Source of the DNA: Pegoplata infirma
Taxonomy: Eukaryota; Arthropoda; Insecta; Diptera; Anthomyiidae
DNA: 64,000 nt
Assembly: GCA_963921195.1 (NCBI GenBank)
Contig: OY992539.1
Span: forward strand, 210,680,035-210,744,034
Direction: 5' to 3'
Positions 11,114 to 22,190 of the stretch are shown here, one piece after another. The notes beneath the pieces were generated by a model, which saw nothing but the letters and a program-made list of their open reading frames with translations, made no database searches and was not told the DNA's origin. The first letter of the stretch is position 1. Each line of letters starts with the position of its first letter. The translations under genes and the position numbers were made by a program.

Positions 11114-11988
11114 CCCAGCAAACAAGCAGACTCATTTAAGACTCCAAAATGGGCTCAAAAAATATAACAGAAATTTAAAATTATTGTATGAAAGTGGTTC
11201 ATCCAAAAGAGCCCTCATTTTAGTTTCCAAAATGACTCCAAAAAAAGATTCAAAAAGGGGAAATTTTGTTCATACTTTGGAGTTTGTTTGGAGTCATTTT
11301 GGACTCTTTTTAAAAAGTGGGGTTTCTGGGTGCTATTTTTGCTGTTTTTTTTGTTATATAAAAGAAAAAATGCGTACATCTTGAAATCAGATCTGTTTAT
11401 TTAAAAATCGTTTTAATGGTTCACAACACTTCTAAATTAAAACAAAATTCAATATACATACACATCAAATGTATAAAAATTACAACAAATTTCTTCTTTT
11501 TTCTTCTCTGCACAACATTCCTTTGGCGGTCCCACGTTCTTCGATCTTGAAACATGTATTCATTTGAAACATTCTCCCTTTTTAGTGGTTTTTATGTACA
11601 TAAAGAGTCGTTATAGAAAATTATTTTCTGACTTTATTTATTTTGATAGAAAAAAAATATTTGTTGACTCCAAAAGCAATATTTTTTTTGAGTCTTTTTG
11701 GATGGCTCAAAAAATATTACAATTTTAAACCTTTTAGGAGTCAATATGAAATATTTTTTTTACGAAACAATTTTCTTCATGTTTTAGGTTCCTTTTGGAC
11801 TCCAAACAGATGGTTTTATATTGAATCCAAAAATTGAGTGTTTTTGGAAAACAAATTTGAAAACTCAAATAAAATGTTTCATTTTTGAATCTTTTTTGAC
11901 TCCGAAAAATGAGGGTTCCAAAAATATTTATTATTTAGATTCATTTAGGAGTCTTTCATTTTGAGCACTCCGAATTTTGTTAGCTGGG
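11114..11988. mobile_element. CCCAGCAAAC/GTTAGCTGGG inverted-repeat element
   Basis: An 875-bp insertion in the TACTTTTT satellite. The ends are CCCAGCAAACAAGCAGACTC and TTTTGTTAGCTGGG. The satellite motif AATAATRGTCCTAGAAAC is split exactly here, AATAATAG on the left and AGTCCTAGAAAC on the right, giving an apparent AG duplication. The interior has long inverted arms with GACTCCAAAATG/CATTTTGGAGTC words. No credible protein; non-autonomous. Confidence 0.7.
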
Positions 11989-12770
11989 AGTCCTAGAAAC
12001 GTGAATTTTTTAATGTATCTTCGGTGAATAAACATTCTGGAAAAAGTACTTTTAAAAAATCCCGTTTCTATAATAAAGTGTACTTTTGTTACAAAAATAT
12101 TATTTCCTGAAATAATACTTTTTCAAAATTCTGATTTTAAGCTGTGTAAAAAATATTACTTTTGGGGGATTAAAAATTGTTCTTTTGGTACTTTTTATAT
12201 TTTTTAACATAATGGTTCTAAAAATTTAAATTTGAAATGTAGGATCTTTCGGTGCAAAAACATTCTCAAAAAAGTACTTTTCGAATTTACGTTTTAAGCG
12301 GAGTAAAAAATTGTACTTTAAGAACTTTTTATACTTCCTGCAAAAATGATTCTAGAGACCTGACGTCTAAAATGATCTTCGGTGAAAAAAAAAACATTCT
12401 GGAAAAAGTACTTTTTGAAAATTCCTTTTTCTAGTGGGGTTAAAAAGTGTACTTTTGGTACCATTAATATATCCTGAAATAATGAACCTAGATACTTGAA
12501 GTTTGGATGTAGTACTTTTTGGAAATTCCATTTCTAAAGGGGTAAAAAAGCGTACTTTTGGTACTTTTTATATTTCCGGAAATAATTGTTATAAAAACTT
12601 GAAATTTTAAATGTAGGATCCTTTGGTGATAAAAAACATTCTGGAAAAGGTACTTTATAGAAATCCCGTTTTCAGCGTGGTAAAATATTTTACGTTTGGT
12701 ACTTTTTATATTTCCTTAAAAAAGTATCCTACCATCCTGAAATTTTGAATGTAGGATCCCTACACAGAAA
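11989..12770. repeat. TACTTTTT long-period tandem repeat, block 4
   Basis: Same family, about six copies, each with TTTTGGTACTTTTTATATTT, GAATGTAGGATCCTTCGG and ACATTCTGGAAAAAGTAC. It is interrupted at 12771 by a TA-flanked element. Confidence 0.8.
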
Positions 12771-12772
12771 GA

Positions 12773-13255
12773 ATTAAAAACGAAAGTCAATCAACAAAAA
12801 CGCGGATTCAATTAATTTTTTAATTGAAACTCCTCCGATAAAGAAAATTGTTATATCAATCATCAAATTGTAGGTGATTAATGGATTTTTTTTTAAATAA
12901 TCACTTTTTCGATGTTGATCAAAAATTTAATCAATTTTTTATTTTAATCAATTAATATAATGATTGATTTAACAAATGAATTTCAAGCTTATGGAAAAAA
13001 TATGAAGAAATTCATGTTTTTTGCTTTCATATATGTTGCCGACAATAAAAAAAATTAAAACCCTAGTATAAAGTATATTTTTGAATAAATGTATTCAAAT
13101 AAATTGAAGCGAAAACAAAATCTGGTATGTTGAAAATTTCAAATTTGATATTTAAAGAAAATAACAAAAGTGTTGATCAAAACAATAATTGACTTATTTA
13201 AATTTGTTGATCAATAGATTTAATTGAAATTTTTTAGCCAATAATTTTTTGTGTG
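12773..13255. mobile_element. TA-flanked MITE, copy A
   Basis: A 483-bp insertion with ends CACAGAAAGAATTA and TAATTTTTTGTGTG (imperfect inverted), flanked by TA on each side (12771-12772 and 13256-13257). The satellite phrase GTAGGATCC...GGTGAAAA resumes directly after it. The interior is symmetric in TTGATCAA/CAATTAATTTTTTAATTG words. A reverse-complement relative lies at 19120-19529. The TA duplication suggests the Tc1/mariner superfamily. Confidence 0.75.
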
Positions 13256-13257
13256 TA

Positions 13258-13835
13258 GGTGAAAACCCCATTCTGGAAAAAGTAATTTTTGGAAATTCCC
13301 ATTCTTCGTGGGGTTAAAAAGTGTACTTTGGTACTAATAATATATCCTGAATGTAAGATCCTTCGGTGAAAAAAAGTAATTTTTGGAAATTCCGTTTCTA
13401 AAGAAACCGTTTTCTGAAATATTGTCCTAGAAGCTTGATATTTGGGATATAGGATCTGTCGGTAAATAAATATTCTGGAAAAAGTACTTTTTCGAAATTG
13501 CGTTAATAAAGATTACATTTGGTACTTTTTATATGTCCAGGTATAATGATCCTAGACCCTTGAAATTTTGAATGTAGGATCGTTCAGTAAAATAAACATT
13601 TTGGAAAAAGTACTTTTTGGAAATTCCATTTCTAAGGGTCATTTATGGGGTAAAAAGGGTACATTTGGTACTTTTTATTATTCCTCAAATAATGGTCCTA
13701 AAGATTTTATATTTTGAACTATTGAACAAAAAACCGCAGAATGTGAAATTTGAAATGAAGGATCCTTAGCAGAAATAACATCCAAGAGAAGGACATATTT
13801 TGAAATTTAAAAGGTTAGGGTACTTTTTATAAAAC
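13258..13835. repeat. TACTTTTT long-period tandem repeat, block 5
   Basis: The last copies of the family, ending with GAAGGACATATTTTGAAATT (~13791), which is shared with 1080-1100. Confidence 0.75.
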
Positions 13836-14698
13836 AGATTCCGATTGCAATAGATTCTAGAATATACTCTGTGGTAATCACAACAAAATTTTCAATGTAA
13901 AATAAACGATTGCTTTGCTCTAACGATTGCTTTCGTGACAATTCCAAACAAAAATCGTAGATTCTGGAATCTTTAATAGAATCGATTGCAGGATATTATA
14001 ATGCGTTCTGGAATCGATTATTTAGAACGGAACATTGGATTGGTATAAGATAAAGACTTTAGATTTTTTTTTTTATATCTTTAACTTATATTATAAGGAA
14101 AGGAATGAAACTAACAAGGAACGACAGGATATGGAACTGGGAACGAAATTTTTAATAACTTAATTTTTTTCTGTGTACATTTGAGTTTAAGCTATAAACC
14201 AAATTTTAAATTATTCCCAGCAAAATTTTATGGAATCGTTTCCTGGGCAATGTATTCTGGAATAGATTCCTCAGTAATGTTACTCCATTCCTCTACTGTT
14301 TCCACGGAATAAATAAAAAAACTTTTGAAAAAAAAAAATTTTTGAAAAAAATGTCAAACAGAAAAATAAAATTAAAAAAAAAACAATTTATTTGTTATCT
14401 TTTTGTGGACAAAATTTTTGATTTTCGCCGCACTAATTGTGCTTTTAAATACATTCTGGATACATATGGCAGAAATAACGTAAGTACACATCTTAATTTG
14501 GTATATGTATGTGGTACTTACAATTTGTTTTATGGTTTCTTTCAGTTTGCAAAAAATACATATTTTAAGATGTAATTTAGGAGAACTGATGCTGTCGGTT
14601 ATACTCATGGAAATATTAAGAAGCATATTCTATCCATTTTCTCAAAACTAGAAGCGTGGGATATAATATTCATTGTAAAGGAATTATCAAGGTTGTAG
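13836..14698. other. spacer with a GATTGCTTTCGTGACAAT repeat and GGAACGA remnant
   Basis: 13855-14060 (AGATTCTAGAATATACTCTG, GATTGCTTTCGTGACAAT, AATCGATTGCAGGATA) is homologous to 16590-16775, so this sequence flanks the 35-bp array on both sides. 14096-14150 carries the purine-rich GGAACGACAGG motif. A 77-codon open frame around 14342-14575 matches nothing I recognise. Confidence 0.5.
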
Positions 14699-15000
14699 CA
14701 CAGACTAATACAGACTCGACATAAGTGACAGGTGTCAAAAAAGTATTCTTGAACCATATGGTTAATTTTTTCAAATTATTCTACGAATTAGGTTAGAAAG
14801 AGAAAACTGATATAACGCGCCATAAGAAAAATGGATGCCAGATCGGTTTTTGTTGTTTCACTCACTCCTAAGTCGTAGAAAGTGTTGCCAAGTTAGCGTA
14901 AAACGGACTAAAAACCGCTGTGTTTTCTCCTAAAATCGCTTAGTTTTTCCCCATTTTTTCTTATAAAACTCTACTGTCGAGTCTGTATTTAGTCTGTGGT
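14699..15000. mobile_element. 302-bp MITE with 7-bp target duplication
   Basis: The ends are CACAGACTAATACAGACTCG-ACA and TGT-CGAGTCTGTATTTAGTCTGTG, inverted repeats of about 24 bp with one difference. Both sides are flanked by GTTGTAG (14692-14698 and 15001-15007). If the terminal G is counted to the flank, the duplication is 8 bp (GGTTGTAG). No coding capacity. Confidence 0.85.
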
Positions 15001-15051
15001 TGTAGCATGTATGTATCCACAGTTTAACATAATTTTTGATAGGTATAAAAA

Positions 15052-16460
15052 GTTTTAAATGTCTCAGAACCTGAGAGACATTTTCTATAGGAAAAATGTC
15101 TCAGAATCTGAGACTTTTTCTATAGGAAAAATGTCTCAGAATCTGAGACTTTTTCTATAGGAAAAATGTCTCAGAATCTGAGACTTTTTCTATAGGAAAA
15201 ATGTCTCAGAATCTGAGACTTTTTCTATAGGAAAAATGTCTCAGAATCTGAGACTTTTTCTATAGGAAAAATGTCTCAGAATCTGAGACTTTTTCTATAG
15301 GAAAAATGTCTCAGAATCTGAGACTTTTTCTATAGGAAAAATGTCTCAGAATCTGAGACTTTTTCTATAGGAAAAATGTCTCAGAATCTGAGACTTTTTC
15401 TATAGGAAAAATGTCTCAGAATCTGAGACTTTTTCTATAGGAAAAATGTCTCAGAATCTGAGACTTTTTCTATAGGAAAAATGTCTCAGAATCTGAGACT
15501 TTCTATAGGAAAAATGTCTCAGAATCTGAGACTTTTTCTATAGGAAAAATGTCTCAGAATCTGAGACTTTTTCTATAGAAAAAATGTCTCAGAATCTGAG
15601 ACTTTTTCTATAGGAAAAATGTCTCAGAATCTGAGACTTTTTCTATAGGAAAAATGTCTCAGAATCTGAGACTTTTTCTATAGGAAAAATGTCTCAGAAT
15701 CTGAGACTTTTTCTATAGGAAAAATGTCTCAGAATCTGAGACTTTTTCTATAGGAAAAATGTCTCAGAATCTGAGACTTTTTCTATAGGAAAAATGTCTC
15801 AGAATCTGAGACTTTTTCTATAGGAAAAATGTCTCAGAATCTGAGACTTTTTCTATAGGAAAAATGTCTCAGAATCTGAGACTTTTTCTATAGGAAAAAT
15901 GTCTCAGAATCTGAGACTTTTTTTATAGGAAAAATGTCTCAGAATCTGAGACTTTTTTTATAGGAAAAATGTCTCAGAATCTGAGACTTTTTTTATAGGA
16001 AAAATGTCTCAGAATCTGAGACTTTTTCTATAGGAAAAATGTCTCAGAATCTGAGACTTTTTCTATAGGAAAAATGTCTCAGAATCTGAGACTTTTTCTA
16101 TAGGAAAAATGTCTCAGAATCTGAGACTTTTTCTATAGGAAAAATGTCTTTTTCTATAGGAAAAATGTCTCAGAATCTGAGACTTTTTCTATAGGAAAAA
16201 TGTCTCAGAATCTGAGACTTTTCTATAGGAAAAATGTCTCAGAATCTGAGACTTTTCTATAGGAAAAATGTCTCAGAATCTGAGACTTTTCTATAGGAAA
16301 AATGTCTCAGAATCTGAGACTTTTTCTATAGGAAAAATGTCTCAGAATCTGAGACTTTTTCTATAGGAAAAATGTCTCAGAATCTGAGACTTTTTCTGAA
16401 GTAAAAATGTCTTAGAATCTTAGACGTTCTTCCTGTACAAAAAGTCTTAGAATCTGTACT
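15052..16460. repeat. homogeneous 35-bp satellite array
   Basis: About 39 nearly identical copies of ACTTTTTCTATAGGAAAAAT-GTCTCAGAATCTGAG. Each monomer is two palindromic boxes: TTTTTCTATAGGAAAAA (near-perfect) and GTCTCAGAATCTGAGAC (perfect around a central A). Length variants are few: C dropped at 15500, TTTTTTATAGG at 15920-15990, a truncated copy at 16147, and TTTTCTATAGG at 16218-16300. The right edge decays from 16390. Homogeneity implies recent amplification compared with 68-560. Confidence 0.97.
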
Positions 16461-17892
16461 TGTGTATTTAGTTTTCAAATTTTTTGTAAAGAAAAAAAAT
16501 TTAATTTAATTATTCAGAACTGGTTCCATAATTCATTACATGGAACAGATATGTAACCGTTAAAAAATCGCGGAATCCCTTCTTGTACCACTATATGCAA
16601 CATATTCTAGAATAGATTCCGAAGAACAGATAAGTGTTCTAGTTTGGAGGAAAAGGATGTATTGCTTTCGTGACAATCTTAAACAAAAATCATCGATGAT
16701 GCAATGCATAGTAGAATCGATTGCAGGGTAGTATAGTTGATTCCACAACCGATTCTTTGGAATCGAACATTTTGCTGGGATTAAATTCCTAATTATTTTT
16801 TAACCCCTCACAATACACCCACTTTTATGATTACATTTTTATGAGAACAATAAAAAAAAATATTATTATAACCTTGATTTATATTTTTTTAAAGGACATT
16901 TTTATTATTTTTTTATTATTTTTCCTATAAATATAAATTTGACTTGGTTGGCAAATTGTTTTAATATGAATTGTTGTATTTATAATTAGAAAATTTTATA
17001 AATTTATTGTTTTCAATTTTATGACAGCTACAAAAAGTGCCAACTTTAATATAAAATACTAATGAGTTGTAAAGTTTATTTGTTGAATATTCTAAAACAA
17101 AGTTCTCCTCTTGTTAACTTTGTTAATTTGACATATTTTTAATAATTTATATTGAATTGTTATTTAGCAACAAGGGGGAATATCATATTGAAAGGTTAAA
17201 TTAAAAGGTTAAATTGAAAGTTATAAACTTTTAAATGTCATTGATTTTAAGTTTATTAGAAAAGATTTTACTTGGAACTAAAAATTGAAAGAAGTTAAAT
17301 GATATTTGGAAATATAAAAAAAAACTTTTGTCAGTTGAAGAAAGTGTTTCAATATATGTACAAGGGAAAATGCCCTTCAGGGAGTCTTAGACATTTGTGT
17401 GAAGAATTAATTTATGATTTTTTGTATATAATAAGTCCTCAGATAGCAAAATTATCAGATTTCAAAATTCTTAAATAAAGTGTGATAAAAAAAAATTTGG
17501 GGGACACCTTCCTCGTTGCGATAAATGTTTACAAGAAATTTTTTAGCTATATCGATAGAAAAAATTTATTTAAACGAAAAAATCTGACAAATTCCGAAAC
17601 ACTTGTCAGCTAAGTCTTGCAAAAAAAAACATAAATAAATTTGAAACAGAAAAATAATTTTCTTTAAATTTTTCTATGAGAATATCATATTTTTAATTAG
17701 TTAAAGAAATATGACCTCGAGCAAGAATACACCTACTCAAAAAAAAAAATTAAAATGAAAAAAATTTTTTTCTTGTGTTTTTTGTTATTTTTGTTGTATT
17801 TCATTACATTTGTTGTAGTTTTAAAGCACTCCACTGAGAAGTGGTAATGACTTTTTTTGCAGGGTTGTTAAAATACCAATCGGTATCAAATT
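16461..17892. other. AT-rich intronic sequence; repeat fragment then nothing recognised
   Basis: 16590-16775 repeats 13855-14060 (GATTCTAGAAT..., TTGCTTTCGTGACAAT, GAATCGATTGCAGG). 16780-17890 is simple AT-rich DNA with one ATATGACCTCGAGCAAG motif at 17709, part of a dispersed word (see 45312 and 48890). No exon. Confidence 0.45.
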
Positions 17893-18497
17893 CTTTTCAC
17901 ATATGAGGCATTCCACACCAAATGTCCATAAACTTCTAAATAGCTTGTATGGATAGCCCTATATGGAACTTAGAAAATTGCGTTTTCGGTTTTAAATTTT
18001 TCAAAAACTGGGCTTAGAAGGCATGGTCAAATATTGGAAAAATGGTAAAATTTGAGGCGAGTTGCCTTGATTAAATATTTATCACATTAAAACGGAATGC
18101 ACCACAATCTTAAAAATTTACATTCTTATATAGTTTTGTATGGGCTATCGAATAAAATTTTTTTCTTTAGAAAATTTTCAGAACCCGTTCTGAAATTTTC
18201 CATTTGTTAAAAAAGTCAATTTATCAAAAATCCGGCCACTTTTTTTTCTTTTTTTTAATTTTTTTTTTAAAGTTTAGATGTTTGTCCATCCACACAAAAA
18301 AATCAGAAATGTATTTTTCGTTTTTTTTTTTCGAGAAAATCGCATTTGAATTTTAAATTTCATAACAATTTTGTAATTTGCTTGTATTTTCTTGTTTTAA
18401 CGTTGCGAATGAGTAATATTAATTGCATGAATATTACTCATTCGACATATGTTTTTCTGTAGCGGGACATTTGGTGTGGAATGCCTCATATGTCCTC
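17893..18497. mobile_element. ~600-bp MITE with 29-bp perfect terminal repeats
   Basis: Left end ACATATGAGGCATTCCACAC-CAAATGTCC; right end GGACATTTGGTGTGGAATGC-CTCATATGT: perfect inverted repeats of 29 bp. No coding region. The interior holds a short hairpin with CGAATGAGTAATATT arms (18406-18444). Related termini occur at 3870 and 10227 (GGCATTCCATGCCAAATCGG). Confidence 0.85.
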
Positions 18498-18775
18498 TAG
18501 CACCCAAATGAAAGCATTTTGTATTTTTAGGTTATGTAGAATTTACCAAAACTTTCGAGCTGTCTTTACATTTTCGTTCATAATTTATAAACCGATATCG
18601 CTCAAATGCAATACCAAACTTTTCGTAGCAACAACAAGTAAATATGTTAAGTTACACTCATATCTATGCAATATTTTTCCCCGGATCGCCATTTTAACAG
18701 ACAGATGGACAGACAAACTGACAGAAATCGCTAAAATGTCTTACAACAATAGTTTACAGAGAATTTGATGCACGA
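18498..18775 (-). mobile_element. TACCCTCCACT dispersed repeat, minus-strand fragment
   Basis: Reads in reverse the family words TAGGTTATGTAGAATTTACC, TTACATTTTCGTTCATAA, AAACCGATATCGCTCAAATG, CAATACCAAACTTTTCG and CAGACAGATGGACAGAC. Truncated at both ends. Confidence 0.75.
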
Positions 18776-19115
18776 AATTTTAAATTTATTTTCCATGTAA
18801 AATCTTCCGCTAAATCCGAAAATGAAGTCCGAAGTTTAAAAAAAGAGCAGTTTTCAAGATATTGCTAACTTTTCAAATTTTAAACTTTTTATAAAAGTGG
18901 TTTTCGTTAAATAAAAATTGGGACCAAATCGGTGGATTTAATTTTTTGGTTTTAATAATATTAAAATGCTTTATCAATTCTGCATGCAACATTTTTCAAT
19001 CTGATTATCGCCTCAAAAACTTTTAATCGATATATCGATAATTTTGATTTAATTTACCGAAATTTCGGAAAAAAGTAAATTCGATTGTAAATTTTAGAAA
19101 TAAAAACAATTTATA
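18776..19115. other. unclassified repeat-like sequence
   Basis: Contains TTTTCAAGATATTGCTAACT and GGGACCAAATCGGTGGATTT, phrases typical of transposon-derived intergenic DNA in flies, and ATCGATATATCGATAATTTT at 19027. No gene or ends were defined. Confidence 0.4.
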
Positions 19116-19529
19116 AAACTCATTTTTGTTATTTTCTTTAACTATCACATTACAAATTTTCAACATACCAGATTTTTTTTCGCTTCAATTTATTTGAATA
19201 CATTAATTCAAAAATATACTTTTTACTACGGTTTTACTTTTTTTATTGTCGGCAACATATTGGAAAGCAAAAATATGAATTTCTTCATAATTTTTCCATA
19301 AGCGTGAAATTCATTTGTTAAATCAATAATTATTTTAATTGACTTAAAATAAAAAATCAATCAAATTTTTGATCAAAATCGAAAAAATGATTAATTGAAA
19401 TAAAACTCAATTAATCACCTACAATTTGATGATTGATATAACAATTTTCTTTATCGGAGGAGTTTCAATTAAAAAATTAATTGAATCCGCGTTTTTGGTA
19501 ATTGACTTTCGTTTTCAATTATTTCTGTG
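19116..19529. mobile_element. TA-type MITE, copy B (inverted relative to copy A)
   Basis: The reverse complement of this stretch aligns with 12773-13150: CACAGAAATAATTGAAAACG, TCAATTACCAAAAACGCGGA, GAAACTCCTCCGATAAAGAA and so on. The left end (relative to the plus strand) is diverged, so the boundary there is approximate. Confidence 0.7.
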
Positions 19530-19856
19530 AACATACCGGGTTGATGACAACAGCGCCGCCTATCAGGTCCCAAAAAAATTTCAATATAGCGACATCAGCG
19601 CCACCACTCGGTATTAAACACGAGAGAAACCTAGCTCCAGACTAAGTTTCTAAGTTTGGTATCAATCGGTCTTGCGGATCTTTAGTTTTGTAACACGTGC
19701 CCCGCACAATCGTTTTAATATATTAAGATAAAAATGGTTTTATTCGACATTTAAAATATTATATTTTGGGTAGGTTTATTTAAGTTCGAGGTAATTTTTT
19801 TCTTTACTAATTCAAACAATGATATTCTCATAGAATAATTTTTCAAAAAAAATATT
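19530..19856. other. unclassified sequence
   Basis: 19550-19640 is GC-richer (ACAGCGCCGCCTATCAGGTC, CATCAGCGCCACCACTCGG) and resembles a transposon fragment; AGTTCGAGGTAATTTTT occurs at 19782. No coding region was recognised. Confidence 0.4.
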
Positions 19857-20457
19857 TTTATACCCTCCACTTAGTGATAGAGGGTATATATAAGTTTGTC
19901 ATTCCGTTTGTAACTCATCGAAATATCGGTCTGGGACCCCATAAAGTATATATATTCATGATGCCCGATCGATTTTAAGACATTCTAGCGATGTCCGTCT
20001 GTCTGTCTGTGGAAAATGCTCTCGCGGACAAAATATTGCACAGAGATGACTGAAACTTAAAATATATATTGGAAGTTCTCCCGAGAAGTTTGGTATTGCA
20101 TTTGAGCGATATCGGTTCAGCGGTTCAAAAGTTATGAACGAAAATGTTAGCACACCTCAAAAATTTCAGTACATTCAACATAACCTAAAAATACAAAATG
20201 CTTTAATTCGGCTTCTGGTAGACATATGTGAACATAATTGAACACCAAATGGTATTTAAACAAGTACGAACTTATTTTTTTGACAAAAAAAGAAAAAAAT
20301 CGCGGATTTTTTTTTACCAAAATTTTTTTTCGCGGAAATTTTTTTTCAAAAAAATTTTTTTTTTCAAAAGTAATTTCCTTTTAAATAAAGTTTTTTGCAA
20401 TAATCTTTTTGAAATTGTGGAGAGTATCACTACATTTTTTACTTGTTTGATATCTCT
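19857..20457 (+). mobile_element. TACCCTCCACT dispersed repeat, near full length
   Basis: Runs from ATACCCTCCACTTAGTGATA (19859) through GTTTGTCATTCCGTTTGTAA, CGATGTCCGTCTGTCTGTCT, TTTGGTATTGCATTTGAGCG, CGGTTCAGCGGTTCAAAAG and CAACATAACCTAAAAATACA to GAAATTGTGGAGAGTATCAC and TTTACTTGTTT. The ends carry short inverted TACCCTCCAC/GTGGAGAGTA. It lacks any protein. Confidence 0.85.
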
Positions 20458-20575
20458 AAGATTTTTATGTTGTTTTTATTTTGGTACCAAAAGCAACAAA
20501 GAAATAAAAATTTACTTATTCGTCCTTTATATATATTCGATTTAAGTATTATTTTAGCTCGATTGTTGCCTATTA

Positions 20576-21205
20576 CACAGTGCAACACCCAAAATCGGAA
20601 TGGAATGAAACCAAAAGCAAATGAAAGTTAACATATTCCATAACAAACCCCTCAAGGCTTTTTTCTAGTTCAGAGCTAGATTTTGTTTTACACGTATTTG
20701 AAGTTAGTGCACTTTTATTATAATTATAATAATAAATGCTTGAAAACTGTATCAGTGGCGAATGATTAATATTGTAATTGCCTTTAAATAACAATCATAC
20801 GCAACGGTGTCCAGAGATTTATATTAATAATTGCCTTTAAATAACAATCATACGCAACGGTGTACAGTGGTTTATTTTAATAATTTGGCTATTCAGTAAA
20901 TAGGTACTGGATCGATTGCAGCAAAATTCATACCAGTCATATCTGAAGTAATTTTGAGCTCAAGTTTGGAAACTGGACCCTACATGTCCAATAAGGGCAC
21001 CACCAAGGGCCTTTAAAGTAGGACATGTTTAGTACACAAAAACTTTAAATGCTTTAAAATCACCAACTTTAAATGCGTGTAAAATAAAATCTAGCTCTGA
21101 CCTAAAAAAAAGGCCTTGAGGGTTTTGTTATGGAAAACGTCTGCTTTCATTTGCTTTTGGTTTCATCCCATTCCGATTCCGAAAGTTCGATTTTGTATCA
21201 CTGTG
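20576..21205. mobile_element. 630-bp fold-back element, CACAGTG ends
   Basis: Left arm CACAGTGCAACACCCAAAAT-CGGAATGGAATGAAACC; right arm GGTTTCATCCCATTCCGATT...TTTTGTATCACTGTG. The arms stay inverted through CAAAAGCAAATGAAAG / CTTTCATTTGCTTTTG and CCTCAAGGC / GCCTTGAGG to about 110 bp. The centre has a direct duplication, GCCTTTAAATAACAATCATA-CGCAACGGTG (20780 and 20836). It lies about 110 bp downstream, in transcript sense, of the rdgC MGC exon. Confidence 0.8.
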
Positions 21206-21313
21206 TTATTAGTGTTTTACTAAATTTTGATTGGAAAGCAGAACTTTTAACCATATTTTTATTTTTAATTTTTAAAAAAAAATTTTATCATTTTCATAAT
21301 ATTTTGTACATAC

Positions 21314-21419
21314 TTTGTATTGGATCTAATGATTTTGGTTGTTTTGTTTGTAAACAACCCATCATTTTGAAATTGTTTTTCAATTTTGTCAATAAAGTTT
21401 CTTGATGTTTCGAATCCAT
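21314..21419 (-). CDS. rdgC: rdgC candidate alternative first coding exon (acylated / long N-terminus)
   Basis: On the minus strand an ATG at 21419-21417 opens 35 codons plus one base, then a GTATGT donor (21308-21313). The reading is MDSKHQETLLTKLKNNFK followed by MMGCLQTKQPKSLDPIQ. The internal Met-Gly-Cys (ATG at 21362-21360) is the classic N-myristoylation/palmitoylation start. The Met just before it (21365-21363) has a perfect fly CAAAATG context. The leftover base gives phase 1; joined to the two leading bases of the 8206-8333 exon it makes ACT (Thr), so the product would read ..DPIQ-T-MKAALLIQ. N-terminally acylated isoforms are known for RDGC and its nematode homologue, and I recall short, medium and long fly isoforms; three starts here would fit. 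Splicing is inferred. No upstream promoter was recognised. If translation starts at the first of the two adjacent Mets, myristoylation would be lost. Confidence 0.65.
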
Positions 21420-21484
21420 TAAAAATATATAAAAAAAATATAATATTTTTGCAAAAAAATACACACAGAACACAATATTTAGAA

Positions 21485-22184
21485 TTCAAGAGAAAATTTT
21501 AAAACATATTTGCCGAATTTATTATTTGCACACATACGCTAAAGTTTAAATTTAGTTTCAAATGTCCTTTAGATTGTTCAAAATAAATGTTTTTAAAATT
21601 TTTTTGCACACACACACAAAAACTTTTGTAAAGTTTTAGATTGGCCAAAGTCCTTTTTTTTTAATTTTGTATATTTCAATACTTTTTTTTGAAGTGCATT
21701 AAGTTTTAAGTTGTTATTTTCTTTGACGTTGAAATATCCTTTTTATATTTTGTATTGAGTTGTCCTTTTTTGAGATGTTATATTTTTTGAACACTTTGGG
21801 GTTATTTCCTTTTTATTTGCTTTATTTTCAAATGTCTTTAAAGATTTTTACGTGCTTAAGGTTGTTTAAAAATACAAATCCATTTGTATGTTGTTTTTTC
21901 AAAATTCTCTTGAGATTTTTAAGATTTTTTCCATAGAATTTCTTGTTTAAGATTTTATTTTTTTACAATTTTCTTTACATTTATTTTTTCACAAATTTCT
22001 TACAAAAATTTATTTTAGTTATTTTGACATTAAATTATGTATTTGTATTGATTTTTTAAAATTCTTTTCAATTTTCTTTTCTTTTGCTTTAACCCTTTAA
22101 AAATTTAATCAATTTAGTTTTTTTTTTTTGTTAATTAAAAAAAAAATTAAAAAATATTTTAAATTAACATGTTGTACGTTCAAT
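21485..22184. other. sequence between the two rdgC alternative first exons
   Basis: T-rich on the plus strand with ACACACACAC at 21606 and the repeated word TTTCAAATGTC. No repeat family was recognised. In the gene model it would hold the promoter and leader of the MGC-type transcript, but no TATA/Inr pair stood out. Confidence 0.4.
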
Positions 22185-22190
22185 ATTTAC

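Noticed and set aside
15052..16460. CRISPR-like regular repeats
   Set aside because: The 35-bp units are directly adjacent with no unique spacers, in eukaryotic DNA; this is a satellite.
21440..21560. TATA-type promoter for the Met-Gly-Cys rdgC exon
   Set aside because: TATATAT words occur, but they are common in this AT-rich DNA and none is paired with an initiator at the right distance.
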